A DNA stretch of 64,000 nucleotides, from contig KB297743.1 in NCBI GenBank assembly GCA_000328365.1, forward strand, positions 77,384-141,383, read 5' to 3'. Below, one piece after another: positions 1-12,735 of the stretch; position 1 is the stretch's first letter; every line of letters starts with the position of its first letter. The notes under the pieces were generated by a model. That model was not told the DNA's origin, ran no database searches, and saw nothing but the letters and a program-made list of their open reading frames with translations. The DNA comes from Capitella teleta (Eukaryota > Annelida > Polychaeta > Capitellidae). Both the position numbers and the translations under genes were made by a program.

Positions 1-1389
1 AGGGCGGATTTTGAATTATAATGATACAGAGTAGATTTGTTCCTGAGAATCGTGGTCGGAGGCGGATTACATGACACAATTAACATTACAAACGATTCGT
101 CCCTAGGATGACGACTGTGAACTATCACAACTAAACTTATGTTTAGCGCATCCGATTAGGCCTTTTCATTGTGTAATCGATTGCGTAATGTCGATCAAAG
201 CAGCCGCAGAGTTCAAAGCGATCTTATCTGTGCGATTTTTGGTTGACAAAAGATTAAACAGCGTTTTCGAGGCTTTGATAATTTATCCGAGTAAAGCTAG
301 AGTAAAACAAGGCGTTAATGTAGTCGATGACAGAAAGCATTGGCCTCAGATGTTGAATAGACAGGAAACGTTAATGACCAATCAAAATAACACTGATAAA
401 TAAAATATTACGTGCAATATGTAAGAAGAACGGAACTGGACAAATTGTGACGCCGCATGGCGAAATGAGTCGCTTGTCACAACAACAAATTGTCAACTTA
501 TCGGTTTCATGTAGGCAAAGTTACAGCCATTAGTCGATGATTAGACTAGTATCAGTGGGAGTGACGAACAGTCAGTAAATTTAAAGCCGAGAATAAAAGA
601 GTAAATCCGAAAGGCGCTCCCTTGCCATGGCGACGCATCAGGAATCATATTTCATGTAATAGTATTTATATATCAGCATTTGCGATAAACGACACATTTC
701 AGTGTGCGGCGTCACAATTATAAGCTTATAGGCGAAAAAAATTCTCGAAAAAATATGAGATAGAGATTCATGTTATTAAAATTCTAAATGGCGAAATTCA
801 AATTTCCTCTCACAATATTTGTAAAATATGAGGTCATTGTTTCTCACCTTGATAGTAAATGAAGAGAGCTGCTACTTTGATGAAAGATCGAGACGTCAAT
901 GGTTGAATTTACCAAGAGGCTGAGTTGTGGTAACTTTGGAAATGGCGATGTAATCGTGTAGACATTCGTTAGCTTTGAAAGTGAGAGGGGAACTAATGAG
1001 TGGAGAAGCCGGGGATTATTTTTATATATCGTCATTACGACCGTTAATAGCCTGCTCGACAGATCTCTGCTTCAGCTTGACTCCGCCCTAAGTATGCCAA
1101 GTGCGCTCGAGCGTGCAAGCGAGCTTGAAGCAGGGAGGCGGAGCATAGCTCCAAGCCCTTTAATCTTCTGCTCGTGTTTGTTAAAGTACTGAAATATTTC
1201 GCCGTTCACGTCACCTCCACGTATTTACACTTAACGCTTAAAGCGCGATAGCTCCTGCCTGCTGGTCAATGCGGGCCACGTCAGGCTCACGTCACCTGCA
1301 GGTGACCATGAGAGCCCGCAGATCAAGTACTCGCGCCACGTTAGCCTAATGTTACCTGCAGGTGACCAAAATTTACACCTGCTGGTAAC
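1..1389. other. unassigned stretch with short GC-richer repeats near its end
   Basis: I see no gene here. A short open frame near 188-403 matches nothing I recognise and lacks splice context. From about 1265 to 1395 the sequence becomes GC-richer and repeats a degenerate unit of roughly 60-65 bp built around CACCTGCAGGTGACC, with nearby variants of GCCACGTYAGSCT. This may be a decayed terminal region of the gypsy remnant that starts just downstream, but no matching second copy is visible. Confidence 0.3.
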
Positions 1390-2270
1390 GTTAGGGGAAT
1401 GTTCCGTGTTTGCTGGGTCAGAGATATGACGTCAGCCATCTACACCTCCGCCCTGCTGCATGGGTGGATCGCTCGATTTGGGGTGCCCAATGACATCACA
1501 TCCGATCACGGGACACAATTCGTCTCCGAAATCTGGAAGGCTCTTAGCCGCCTCCTGGAAATACGCTTGCATCAGACGTGAGCCTACAGACTGCAGGGAA
1601 ACGGCCTCGTGGAACGCTTGCACCGTGTCATCAAGGCGTCTCTCATGGCTTGCAACAGCAGCGAGAATTGGATGGCACACCTGCCATGGGTGCTGCTCGG
1701 CATACAGACTATGCCCCGCGAAGGCCTGAACACTTCCTCAATGGCCATACGCTTGTGGTCCCCAGAGAGTTCTTCCCCACGCCCGACACCCCAACCCCTC
1801 CGGATATGGAGCTGCTCCGTCGGCCATCAGCAACATCGTGCCCTATCAGCCGACAAAGGAGAACAGCCGCCCCATACAAGTCCCACGCAATATCCTCACA
1901 GCGCCCAACGTCTTCATCCACAACGACACAGTGCACGCTCCACTTGTGCCACCTTACAAAGGCCCATACGTCATAGTGCAACGCCGCCCCAAGTCATTCC
2001 AGCTGGAAATCAATGGCAAACTGGACTGGGTGGCCATTGATCGTCTGAATGAGTGAGTGATTGGGGTTTTACGGCTCCACCCAACCCGTTCGGGTGATAC
2101 GGGCGCCAGAACAGAAGGCCCGGGACCGGGGTTTCCCCCTACTCTTGACCGTCTGAAGGCTGCCCACTTGGAGGCCGAAACGCCAGCTGCCGCTCGCACG
2201 GCAGCGACCGTCGCGCAGACCCGCAGAGGCAGGCCGATTCGGCCCCCTCAGGACCTGGGCCATTGATTGC
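1390..2270 (+). mobile_element. Ty3/gypsy-like integrase remnant (fossil), split by a SINE fragment
   Basis: The translated segments resemble the second half of a Ty3/gypsy integrase: a core region with the motif ITSDHGTQF, followed by the region after the catalytic core and an integrase C-terminal region ending near IDRLNE. It is a fragment only; no gag, protease, RT or LTR pair is visible beside it. It is broken, with several breaks. A SINE fragment at about 2057-2146 interrupts the C-terminal part, and the element's coding resemblance resumes after it. It is older than the SINE insertion. Confidence 0.7.
2057..2146 (-). mobile_element. tRNA-derived SINE fragment (family 1), 3' part only
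   Basis: This piece matches the 3' part of the SINE copies at 25.58-30.50 kb and 50.36-50.70 kb, including the GGTTTCCCCCTACTCT block and the AGAAGGCCCGGGACCGGGG block. It lies in antisense orientation. Similar 11-base stretches (GATCGTCTGAA before, GACCGTCTGAA after) flank it and look like an imperfect target duplication made when it entered the gypsy remnant. The head with the polymerase III boxes is absent. Confidence 0.75.
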
Positions 2271-3119
2271 ATCAACTAACATTCATAGTTTTTATATTCT
2301 CTGCCTTAATAGCATCTTTCCGCTATCAGTCAAACCCTTTTTTTTTTCTCTTTTATTTTTTTTATTTTTTTTTTATTCACAACACCCTCATTAATTGCAT
2401 GTGACTTTCTTTTGAGTGGATGAGTGGTGGACAAATGAGAAGTATGTACTACCTACTACGCCAGCCTAATATCCTATCAGAAATCATCGCATCCCCATCA
2501 ATAACAACTTTTGAAAGAAGATTGGACCATCATCTCAAAAATCACCCCAAACACAATCCATTCTAGCCACCATAAAATGCATCAAAATTAAATAAAATAA
2601 AAGGAGCTGATCGTAAGCCTGAAGATCAGAAGAAGACTTGTAAGTACCTATAAGTACATATAATATGGTAAACCATATTTTATTTACTACATACTAGAAT
2701 CTTATATGGTAAACAGAGTACCGCGAACCGGGTTCCGGGAAATATAGAATTTAGGCGCCATGTTGAATGCTCAGTGACAAGTTTAGTGTTCTCCCCCTCT
2801 ATAATAATGAACACACATCAAATGTTTGATTCCATTTTCGACAATTGGAAGGATTCCAAACTTATCGACAATGGTGGCTTTTTTCTTGCCTCCAGCTTCA
2901 GCTTCGCTGATTGCCAGGAACTTAATAAGTGTCTCCAGGGTTATTAATAATAACAATAATAATAAATGTTTATTTTGCTGAAACAACATGACAAATTGAA
3001 AAGTGAGTGGTGTAAAAGTCAAACAAAATTAAAGGTAATTATGAATAATGTCAATTCCAATGTTAAGTATATATATATGATTATGCACCGAAGCTTTCTC
3101 TCAGTTTGATCAACCAGTG
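2271..3119. other. unassigned AT-rich stretch with a repeated block
   Basis: No gene is recognised. A T-rich run lies near 2338-2372. The block at about 2764-2825 (GAATGCTCAGTGACAAGTTT, then CTCCCCCTCTATAATAATGA) recurs in diverged form at about 10346-10405, so it is a dispersed repeat of unknown type. Confidence 0.4.
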
Positions 3120-4907
3120 AACAAACTGCATACACTTCCTTCGAGCTCCAAGATTGTATGATTGTGGCCTCCCACCCTGTCAGAATCTGCAACCTTTATC
3201 GATCACCGACAAATGGTGGTCAGTCAGAGAAATCACAAATTTTCTGGAAGTACTGGCTACTCATCCAGGACATATGATACTTGTTGGTGACTTCAATTTT
3301 CACATCAATGAACCCAATGATCGTGACGCACAAGAGTTCAAGAACCTTCTGTCATCAATGGAGCTAAAGCAACACGTACATGGTGTGACCCACCACAGTG
3401 GTAATACACTTGATCTTGTTATTACCCGCAACACAGATACCTTGGTCACAAATGCCCTTGCTATCAACCATGGGTTCCGAGACCACTTTCGATACCTCTT
3501 TGAAAAAAAAACCCCAAATCTAAAGAAAACCGTCTCATACAGAAAATCCAAGTCAGTCACTGCTGAAATGGTGAACCACGCCATCTCTAGCACTTTCCTA
3601 TCCCAACCAATCCATCATCTCTCCTTGACTGAACTTATCCACTGCTACAACAGTGAGCTTTCAAGTGCTCTCGATTGCCTCGCCCTACTGAAAATATGTA
3701 CCATCGTCCATAGCCTTGACAGTAAGTGGTATAACAACAACATACGAGCAGCTAAACAAGTGAGGAGAAAAATGGAAGAAAATGGAGGAACTCTGGGCTC
3801 CACGTTCATCACAAATTGTTCCTCCAACAGCGGAATCACATAAACACAATGATTGAAGCAGTGAAGCAGAATTACTATCAAGGCTTAATCAACGGATGCC
3901 AGAATTCTAAACAACTCTTTGGAATGGCCGATAAGCTCCTCGGCAGGTAAACTGAGCCTGTCCTTCCCACCAGTCTTCCCATGGAACTGTTATCCCAATG
4001 TTTCAATTACTTTTTCATTGAATGGTTACAAAACTCAGGGAATCCATCGTCCTCAGCGAAGATCCCACACCAAGAGTCCTGGATGCACTAAGCACCATGG
4101 CTGATTTCACATTGGTGGATGAGAACCACGTGTTTGTGTTGCTGGCAGACTCTCCAGTGAGGACGTGTGACCTCGATCCAATGCCAACTGAACTGATCAT
4201 TAGAATCATTACTCGCATTATAAATCTATCGCTCTCATCTGGTTCTTCCCAACGCCATGCAAAGAATCCTTAATCCGCTCCTTATTGAAAAAGCCCAAGC
4301 TTGACCCTGAAGACATGGGACTCAGCGCCAACCTGAGTTTGATCTCTAAGCTTATCGAAAAAGTGGTCGCTTCCCAACTCAACAAATATCTCTCGAACAT
4401 AATCTCCTTGAAAGTCACCAATTTGCCTACCTCCAGGGTCATAGTACAGAAACTGCTCTGATCCATGTTTTCGACAGAGTCATCCAGGAAATGGGAAGGA
4501 ATTGTGGTCCTGTCCTGTTGTGTCATGATTGACCTATCAGCTGCTTTTGACACAGTCGATTTTGCAATATTGCTACAAACTCTCAACCGTCTTGGCATCA
4601 TGGGTACCGCAGCTGCATGGTTCACTTCATACCTACAACATCGCAAGCAGAGCATCAAGACAGCCAGCGCAAAATCCCCCTCAACTGAGACAAAGCACGA
4701 TGTCGCCCAGGGCTCTGTGCTGGGGCCCATCCTTTTTACTTTATACACTGTCTCCCTCGAACACCTCATTCGACACCATAAAATCGAATTTCACTGCTAT
4801 GAATTTTGATGTTTTTATATTAACTTGAATGTGCATTTTATTTGTCACCATAGCCTTTATGATTCTGTCATGTTTAGAGCTTTTTGGTTTTTACGAGTTA
4901 TAAAATA
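3120..4907 (+). mobile_element. CR1/L2-like LINE, degenerate, with (ATT)n tail
   Basis: Translations in more than one frame give an apurinic endonuclease C-terminal region (GDFNFHINEPNDRDAQEF around 3283-3340, then GNTLDLVIT near 3400) and reverse transcriptase blocks (DLSAAFDTVDF near 4531-4563; QGSVLGPILFTLYT near 4708-4749). The order endonuclease then RT in the plus direction, and the trinucleotide tail immediately downstream, are typical of CR1/L2-type LINEs. The frame changes between blocks and part of the 5' region is missing, so it is a dead 5'-truncated copy. The exact clade is inference. Confidence 0.8.
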
Positions 4908-5050
<143 letters not shown>

Positions 5051-5120
5051 CAGTAAAACCTCGATGTATCGAACGTCCGTCTCTTGAATGTCTCCCTGTA
5101 TCGAAGTGTTTTCGAAGTCC
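5051..5120. mobile_element. possible pogo/Tigger-like terminus
   Basis: The sequence CAGTAAAACCTCGATGTATC begins right after the microsatellite and resembles the termini of pogo/Tigger-type DNA transposons (CAGT-RAACCTCG-like). A second, inverted end is not visible before the gypsy fossil starts at about 5130, so this is at most one end of an element. The assignment is tentative. Confidence 0.35.
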
Positions 5121-5129
5121 TGACGATTC

Positions 5130-7340
5130 TCCTATACTTTACTATTAACACTAACATCCGTGATAATCATCTTCTTGATTTTCTCGAATGCTGCTCTCTG
5201 TGCAAGGCCAAACGTCCAGGTTGAAGACGAACGCAAGAGAAGATTCAGCGGTTTGGTTGTTGTATGCAAGTCGGGCAAGTATGAGATGAAGTAGTGCACC
5301 ATCCCAAGGAACAGCCTCAACTCTTCAACATCAGTAGGAGATTCTATGTGAGTAATGGCTTCCACTTTGGCGTCATCTGGGCTGACTCCATGACTACTGA
5401 ACTTGTGACCTAGAAAGGTCAGCTGGCTTTGACTGAAAACACACTTGCTTTCGTTCAGCTGGAATTTTCTCCATCCAACTGTCGTGTTCTTTTTTATCTC
5501 GACCGAAAACCAAAATATCGTCCTTGTAGCAGAATGCTCCCTCTAGTCCGTGCAATGTTTCCTTCATATTTCTCATAAAGATTTCGGGAGCGGACGAAAT
5601 TCCAAATGGCAGTCTTTTGAATCTGAATCGTCCAAATAGACTGATAAATGTGGTCAAGTCTCTGGAGTCTTCATGCAGGGGAATTTGGTAAAACCTACTG
5701 GCTGCATCAAGGCAGCTGAAGATTGTGACTCCACTTAACTTGGAAGTAAAATCCTCCAGGGTTGGCAAGATGTATCTTTCATGCTTGACGGCAGCATTCA
5801 GACGTTTCAAGTCGACACAGAGCCTGATGTGGCCACTCTTCTTCAGGACAGGTACCATCAACGCACACCATTCTGTTGGCTTTGTTACCGGCTCAATGAG
5901 GTCAGCTTCAGTGAGTCGCTCCAACTCCGTTTTAATTTTGTCCTCCAATGGAATTGGAACTCTTCTGGCCACGCTCAAGGAGTATGGCTCGGCGTTTGGA
6001 AGCCGTTCGATTGTGACTGGATCTGTTTTGAAGCATCCAAAAGTAACAGTTGGTGTTACAGCACCAGCGTCAATGCGCGCAATAAGTCCTAAACCGCAGG
6101 CAGCATCACGACCAAGGAGATTTTCTCCAGACATGTTTACAACGACGACTTTGAATTTGTATCTAGTTCCCTTCCAGATGGTATTGGCCGTGAAGTACCC
6201 TCTGGCATCTAGAGGTCTTCCAGGGCTGACCAGCGATATTGACTTCAAAGAACTCAGGTTTGGAGGGCTGGGCAAGGACTTGTATGATTGTACATTCAGG
6301 ATGGAAACGTCTGCACCCGAGTCAATTTTGAAGACGATGTTTCTTCCTTCTAGAGGCAAGGTAACCTTCCACGAGTCATTGTCTCCAGTGGACACTGACC
6401 CCAAAAATGGGTTGTGGATGCCCACGACATCAGTATCACCCACTCTATTAGCAAAGTCTATATTTGACACTTTGGAAGATCGACAAACGTGAGTGAAATG
6501 GCCCATTTTCCTGCAATCATTGCATTTCGCGCCCAAGGCTGGGCACACATCAGGCCTTGTAGAACGATGAACATAACAACATCAAGTGCACTTGATATTT
6601 GAGGGAGTTTGCTTCTTGGGTTGTGATTGTGACTTCGTCTTCCAAGGAGTTTTATTGTGCGACTGTTTTTGAGGCTTCGGGGGCTGCAGTTTCTTGGTGA
6701 CAGCATCCACATTCTTTGCCGTTGACGATTGTGATGACAGTTTGTCCATCGATTGCTCGATATGTTCGGCAATTTGACATATTGACACGGCTTTTGTAAG
6801 CGTTAGTCCTGCTTCTTTCAACAATTGCTTCCGCACTTTGTCACATCTTATTACGGTGACGATGCGGTCTCTGATGAGTTGATCGTGGAGATCATGGAAT
6901 TCACAAGTGCGAGCAAGGATCCTTAACTCGACGTAAAATGAGCTGAAACTTTCACCAACTGCTTGACTGCGAGAATTGAATGAGTGTCTTTCCATTATTG
7001 TATTACGTTGAGGATCGCATAATTGTTGAAACTTGTCCTTCAACGTTTGAACTTCATAACAACTTTCCAGTGGTATTTCGGCTCTTGCTGGGTTGTCCTC
7101 CTCCGTGGCAACTGCCGGCTGCTCAGGGGCGTAGACGAATGATTTTTCTTTTAGCATAGCCTCTTGGCCTACCAGGTTCAGGAGCATCATGGCCTTTTGA
7201 TGCTCCGTTGTTCCCGCTTGGAGAGTTTCTACAAAAATGTCAAATTCCATAATAAACCGCTCCCAATTGTCGGCGACGTTGCTGGTGAATCGCAATGCCT
7301 CTGGCTTGCGGGCGACTCCAGCGGCTTTCATGATCACTTA
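5130..7340 (-). mobile_element. partial Ty3/gypsy-like retroelement (fossil): gag, protease, RT
   Basis: On the minus strand the parts come in order: a gag-like region with a short Cys/His knuckle, a protease with a DSGAD core, and reverse transcriptase with blocks such as RLCVDLKRLN and LPFGISSAPEIF, running into the start of the RT/RNase H linker. No integrase and no LTR pair are seen, so it is a partial copy. It is broken, with a few breaks, although long frames remain. The Ty3/gypsy assignment rests on the RT blocks and the protease-RT order. It is a different family from the element at 25.7-30.3 kb. Confidence 0.85.
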
Positions 7341-7599
7341 TGATGATCGACAATGTTGACAAGACAAGGTGGGTTAAAGGGACACGTGTGTTTGTTTGTA
7401 AACACCAGTTACATGTGTGTTTGTTTGTAAACACCAGACGCTTTCGTTTTGATGACGAATCACGGCCAGGCTTTGTGCGGTGAACAACCAATAACAGACG
7501 AGCTCACAATCGTGCTGATGATGGGCGATAATGGGGTATCGCGCTGATGATCCTCTTCTTTCTTCTTTTTACGGAAAAACCTCCGAAAAGAAGAGACGA

Positions 7600-9285
7600 A
7601 ACGAGACCGAAAAGTGTTCAATGACACTTCCTGGCACCTTTTGTCAAGTTTCCAGCTTCTGACAGCATGTTGGAACCTGATGAATAGGCTTCGAAATAGC
7701 CTGCGTCACTATGGCATGAAAGACATAACATTAAAATCAGAGGCAAAGTTGGCACAAGTGCGTAACATGCAGGCCAGAGCCTTTCTGCTGGGCGCTAGAA
7801 GGATGACGTCATCTGCGTACGCAAAGGACCCGCAGAAGCGCCCACTCATCCAACACCCTGCTCAGCTGGCTACAAGTCGGTCAAGTAAAAAGTCCATACA
7901 CATCGTGAATAACACTGGCAAAATGACTCCACCTTGTTTAACACCGTTTGTTACAGTGAAAAAATCACAAGTGGTGCCTCTCCATTTGACACAAGCACTC
8001 TGGTGGGTGTATGCATACAACAAGAAACAAATCACAAATGGCTCTAGTCTGTCAAACGCTTTCGAGCAATCAAGAAGACATGCATATACAGGGCTATTCT
8101 TGGAAGCAAAATGATCAATCACTTCATTGACAACAAGAGAACATTGGCTGGTGGAATGGTGCTTTTTAAAACCAAATTGATAACATGAGGTCTGAAACGT
8201 AGTCTTGCATTTGGATAACATAATCTTGTCCAATATCTTATTAAAGATGCTGCTCATAGCAATGGCTCTGTAATTGTCTGAATCATTTAAAGATTTACGC
8301 TTATTCTTTGGAATTGAAGTCAACACTGCAACATTGAAATCATCAGGGGAGAATCCATGGGTAAGGAGGCCATTGAAAAATGTAGTAAGGTGTGACAGAA
8401 AAGGTTGCGGAGCATTTTTCAAGTGATCAGTGGAAATGCCTGCAAGGCCATCGTGCTTGTTCCTTTTGAGCTGCGACACCACAGTTTTTACCTCATGCAG
8501 AGTAATGGCATGGCAGTCAGACGCTTCGTGACTGCTGAACACGGTCTCTTGTGTCATCAAGAACTCGGTGATCATAACCAACTGAGTTGTACAGATTACT
8601 ATATTTCTGTTTGAAAACACTAACAATTTCAACATCACTCCTTGCCCCGTCCACACTGTTCGGATGCTGAGCGACACTGTTTTTCATCTTCTGGACTTGA
8701 GTCCAAAAATCATGCATATCAGCCACATGATCAAAATTTTGCGCCATGCGCTCAAAGCGGAACCCTTCTTCTATGTTCCCTGCATGCTTCGTGGCCTTGT
8801 GGTACAGTCGCCTCATGTGGCGCCGCACATCAGCTACTGCACTTGTTGGCGGGCGACCGCATTGCGTCCAGATCGCATGCCAGAATAGAGCTCGTTGATG
8901 CAGGGGTTTGACGTGCTCTACCCATCTCGGGATCCTCTTGCGCTGAGGCCCAATGCCTTTGGGAATTACGTGGTCAGCTAATGTGCAAGCAGCTACAAGA
9001 TAATCATGATAATTTTGTAGTGCTTGCCTATGCGACCAGTCATTGCATGGCACATCGTGGCAGCTAGTCATTTCATTGGGGGCTACGTACTCATTGCATA
9101 TAGTGCTGAGATGTGCACAGTATTCATCAACTTCATGCGAGGGGGCTCCGCTCCACTTTGGCCTCATGCTGGGGGATCTGCGTTGGGGGTCGGTGGGTGG
9201 GTCAGCAAGTCTCGGGATTATCAGCTCACAAAGGAGCGGACAGTGGTCAGACATGTCTTCGGGGCTGTGAACGAGAGATAGAGAT
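7600..9285 (-). mobile_element. 5'-truncated LINE with endonuclease end and RT
   Basis: On the minus strand the end of an endonuclease domain (MSDHCPLLCEL near 9220-9250) is followed by a linker and reverse transcriptase: a block with NYRAIAMSSIFNK near 8230-8290, CLLDCSKAFDRL near 8040-8080, GVKQGGVILPVLF near 7900-7945, and the catalytic motif AYADDVILLAPS near 7790-7830. The two major frames overlap around 8.5-8.7 kb and at least one further shift is present, so it is inactive. It is distinct from the CR1/L2-like copy at 3.1 kb. I cannot assign the clade safely. Confidence 0.85.
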
Positions 9286-12200
9286 ACGTTTATATGTATT
9301 ACTTTCACCAGATCACGCCGCTTTTACTCTACTTCTTTTAGTCATTTTGCACTTCGTTTATGGAGTCAATTACCCTTTTACATTCATGCCACACAATCTT
9401 TATCTGTTTTTAAAAAGGATCTTTTTATATCTTGCTATTCACAGGCTTCATTAATGTGTACCATGCAGCAGTGTTTTTGAGCACTTTGCGAATTTTACAT
9501 AAAAATTCATAAAAGAATTCATAAAAATTAAAATAAATTCTATCTTTTATATTTTATTCATTATTCATAATAATAATAGCCTGATCAATTGTCATTATAA
9601 TCATTTGCATTCACTAAAACTGCTCATTGACTCAGTTTGTCCCAATCATATACAACATTCATAGTACAATGTTCAACATTTCAAAACGTATATGCAAGCA
9701 AGCACGTTAACACCAAAGTTAAATAACAACTCGTGATTGCTCCACAAGTTACCAAGCCACGCATGACAAGAGGAATTTAATGCGCGAAAGTTATAATTTG
9801 TGCAGCTCATGAATACACGCCAAAATCCTGAGGTGTAAAATTTACGGATAACAGATATAATGATAATATGCTAGCATTTTCATAATTATTGAGGGAACTA
9901 ATAATATTGTTCAGCCACTTCATCAGAGCATGCATAGATCCAAACGCTTATTTCACGAAGAAAGCAAGTGTCACGCCCTGAACTACTTTACCTTTTTCTG
10001 CAGAGTGCGGATCTACTTTGGCATGGTTTAACGCGGCACATTTAATTTCTCCTTGCTTATCAGCTCAGTTTTTCGTCAGCCTTCTCAGAGAACATGGATA
10101 TTTTACACTCTTCTTCGCGGTCGTTCAACGACACATCTCCTTGTTCATAATGGTAAGTTATCCTTAGCATAATTATCAAGTGCATTTGGGTATAATTATG
10201 TGAAGTTCTGTTCTAATTCAGCATTATTCAAGACACTAGTTGTAGTACTCAGTAAGAGTTTTGAAGTTCGCTTACGAATTAGTCAACAATGTTCACGCGG
10301 TTCATTGGACGAATGGCTTCCTTTGTCAGTTTGAACGTTAGGATTTGAATGTTCAGTGACGAGTTTATTGTTCTCTCCCCCTCTATATTAATGAACACGT
10401 ATCAATGTTCTATTCCATCTCTGTCTTGAAGTTACAACCCACCAAAACTCCAACTGTATTTTTGTATTTTTATTTTTATTTGCATTTCGATGCCAATGTT
10501 GGAAGGATGCAGAAAAAATAGCCATAAGGGGCCCTCACATAGCCCATCGAAATAAGTGTTGTTTATTTGTTCATTTATTTTCAGAGTGTCTCCTGTTCCA
10601 CTTCCTTTACAATGACTCAAGTGGATGTCTAGAAAGCCATGAAGGCGTGGTTGAGAGGCGCTCCAGACCGTCCCGGAGGGAGGCAGCGACCGACCAGGTC
10701 AAAAAGGCTGGCACCGCAGAGGATGACCTCAACAATTTTTGAATTTTCTTCTCACTTGTCATTTTTATTAATAAAAACATTTGTATATATATGAATTTTG
10801 CTTTATGTGTTGAATTTCTCTCATCCCCATGAGAGAGCTATATATAGGTAGTAGTGCTAGTTTAAAGTTACAATGCCGTTAACTTGAGTAAACAAGGCTG
10901 GTCGAGATTGATGAGCTGAAATGTAAACATTGCAATCGTGACCAATTATATAACAACATGAATGGGAGTTAACCAGATTATGTTTTTAATCTGCTTGAAA
11001 ATGAACGCCGGTAAACTGCCTTTTGGAAGGAGGACGTCCTGTATCATGGCGACCACAGTGTTTGATCGGAGCAGATAACGGTTATATAATCACTTAAGCT
11101 TCTGCAAGACAGTGTCGATGCCACCATGTTTTCGGCATTGGGACTGCTGCAAGGCCGCAGTGCAAGGTAGTAACGTTGGCATTACTTTTGTCCTCTTCCG
11201 TGCCACTCTTAGCGTCCGAAATTGGCCAGCTTCGGGTCACCATTCAAATGTTTGCTGCGTTTTAGAGGCGTGTTTTTCATTTGAAACCCAATTCTTGTTC
11301 AGGTTACTGATTAGGACCAAGTCTGAGTCAAGGATGATGAGTACAAGAGATGAGACGAGATCTCGATAGTTTCAGAGTGGGGTTTGTATGCAACAGCATT
11401 GTTGTCAAGATAAACATAACCAAATCTCGTGTAATTTGAGAGGAACCAGAGTTTAGTTACTCAACTACGGCGTGATTCGGTCCTATAACCAGTAACTGAA
11501 CCAGAACTTGCTTCGAGAAGAAAAACACAGCCTAGGTTTACTGGCGGCATAAAGTAGCTCCTGATAGATGTTTTGGTGCCAGTGTCATAATGTGGCACTT
11601 TTTGGGGATGGAACTTCAGTTACCACTGGGCTGACCAATTTTGTAGAAGCTCGTATAAGGTCATTTTGCGTCATTTCTTCATCCTTTCGTTCTATTTCGC
11701 GTTTGATATGAACTTTCTTTAACACCGGGTATCCCATAACTCCATTCGAGGACTTTGGCAGTTTCCGGGTGGAGGTAACCATCAGAATTTCATTGCTCAT
11801 CTCTCGGGCTGCACGTTCTGCAGTTTTAAGTGAGTCCGACACATTTTATGTGCATTAATTATTCTTTTAACGATTTCACATGTTGACGAATGTCGAGTTA
11901 TCTTCTATAATCACCAATTCAGCGCCATCCATGACTATTTTTTTTTTTTTTGGGGTACTCGTTACTCCGTTAGTCGCCTTCGGCCTTGACAGTTGACTGT
12001 TGACAGTCACACTCACAGTCATGTCACAGTGACAGTCACAGTCACAGTCACAGTCACAGTGACAGTCACAGTGACAGTCACAGTCACAGTCACAGTGACA
12101 GTCACAGTGAGCGATAGCTGCATTCTGTAGCCATAATCTGTGGGGATCCAGTCAGGATATAGAAATAATGAACCACATGACGTTCCTAAAATAATTTTGG

Positions 12201-12727
12201 AAGTAGCTTGGCATCGGCCTCTAAATCTAATTAACTTTCTCTTTATCAGTTTATGAGTTTATCTCCCCAAGCACTGGAGCAGCAGCTTTTTGTTGTGATT
12301 GTTTAGGTATCATGGTATGCTTTTATGTTGAACTCCCTCACTTGCTGTCAATCTGTTGGCACATGACTTCTCCCAGTTCTAGGTACTTATAACCCTCCAC
12401 AAGGATTATTGAATCATTCAATATTGTGAAAATTTAATGCCAGATTTAAGGTTAGCACCTGCAGTAATGCAGGTGGTAACTTGGCATTATTGAATTTTAT
12501 AAATTGCTATTAAAGAGCCAATTTGTGATGCACTAGATGATACGAATGAACATGATTGATATTCAATCACAGTCACGTCTCATCTCCCTATCCAATAAGT
12601 CAAATGTATCTGCTCAGTTAAACAGTCTGCATCCCTCAGTTTAATCTGTGAATGACCCTAATGGGTTCTTAAACAACAATAATCAAGATGTACTTTTCAC
12701 TTTAGTGAAAGGCCATCTATTTGAATA
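9286..12727. other. largely unassigned intergenic or 5' intronic stretch
   Basis: No confident gene is seen. It contains a diverged copy of the dispersed block from 2764-2825 (at 10346-10405), a possible short LINE 3' end near 10480-10730, and a hexamer-based minisatellite near 11987-12110. A sequence at 10132-10155 ends in a good donor (AATGGTAAGT) but the frame before it is closed, so it could only be a non-coding leader exon. On the minus strand a 77-codon frame (about 11586-11816) begins after CTGCAG and is Lys/Arg/Glu-rich; I do not recognise it. Confidence 0.35.
11987..12110. repeat. CAGTCA/CAGTGA minisatellite
   Basis: About 120 bp of head-to-tail AGTCAC and AGTGAC hexamers make alternating blocks of GACAGTCACAGT. 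Because GTCAC and GTGAC are inverse complements, the array is rich in short inverted repeats. No coding role is apparent. It is not a CRISPR array: there are no unique spacers and units abut directly. Confidence 0.9.
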
Positions 12728-12735
12728 ATGTAAAT

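Noticed and set aside
5725-6492. Plus-strand frame of 255 codons
   Set aside because: It is the antisense shadow of the gypsy-type fossil on the minus strand.
10081-10158. Possible first coding exon of cytochrome b5 with donor AATGGTAAGT
   Set aside because: The ATG frame closes with a stop before the donor, so at most it is a non-coding leader exon, and linkage to 13453 cannot be shown.
11987-12110. Possible CRISPR-like array
   Set aside because: Units are contiguous hexamers with no unique spacers, in an animal-type genome.
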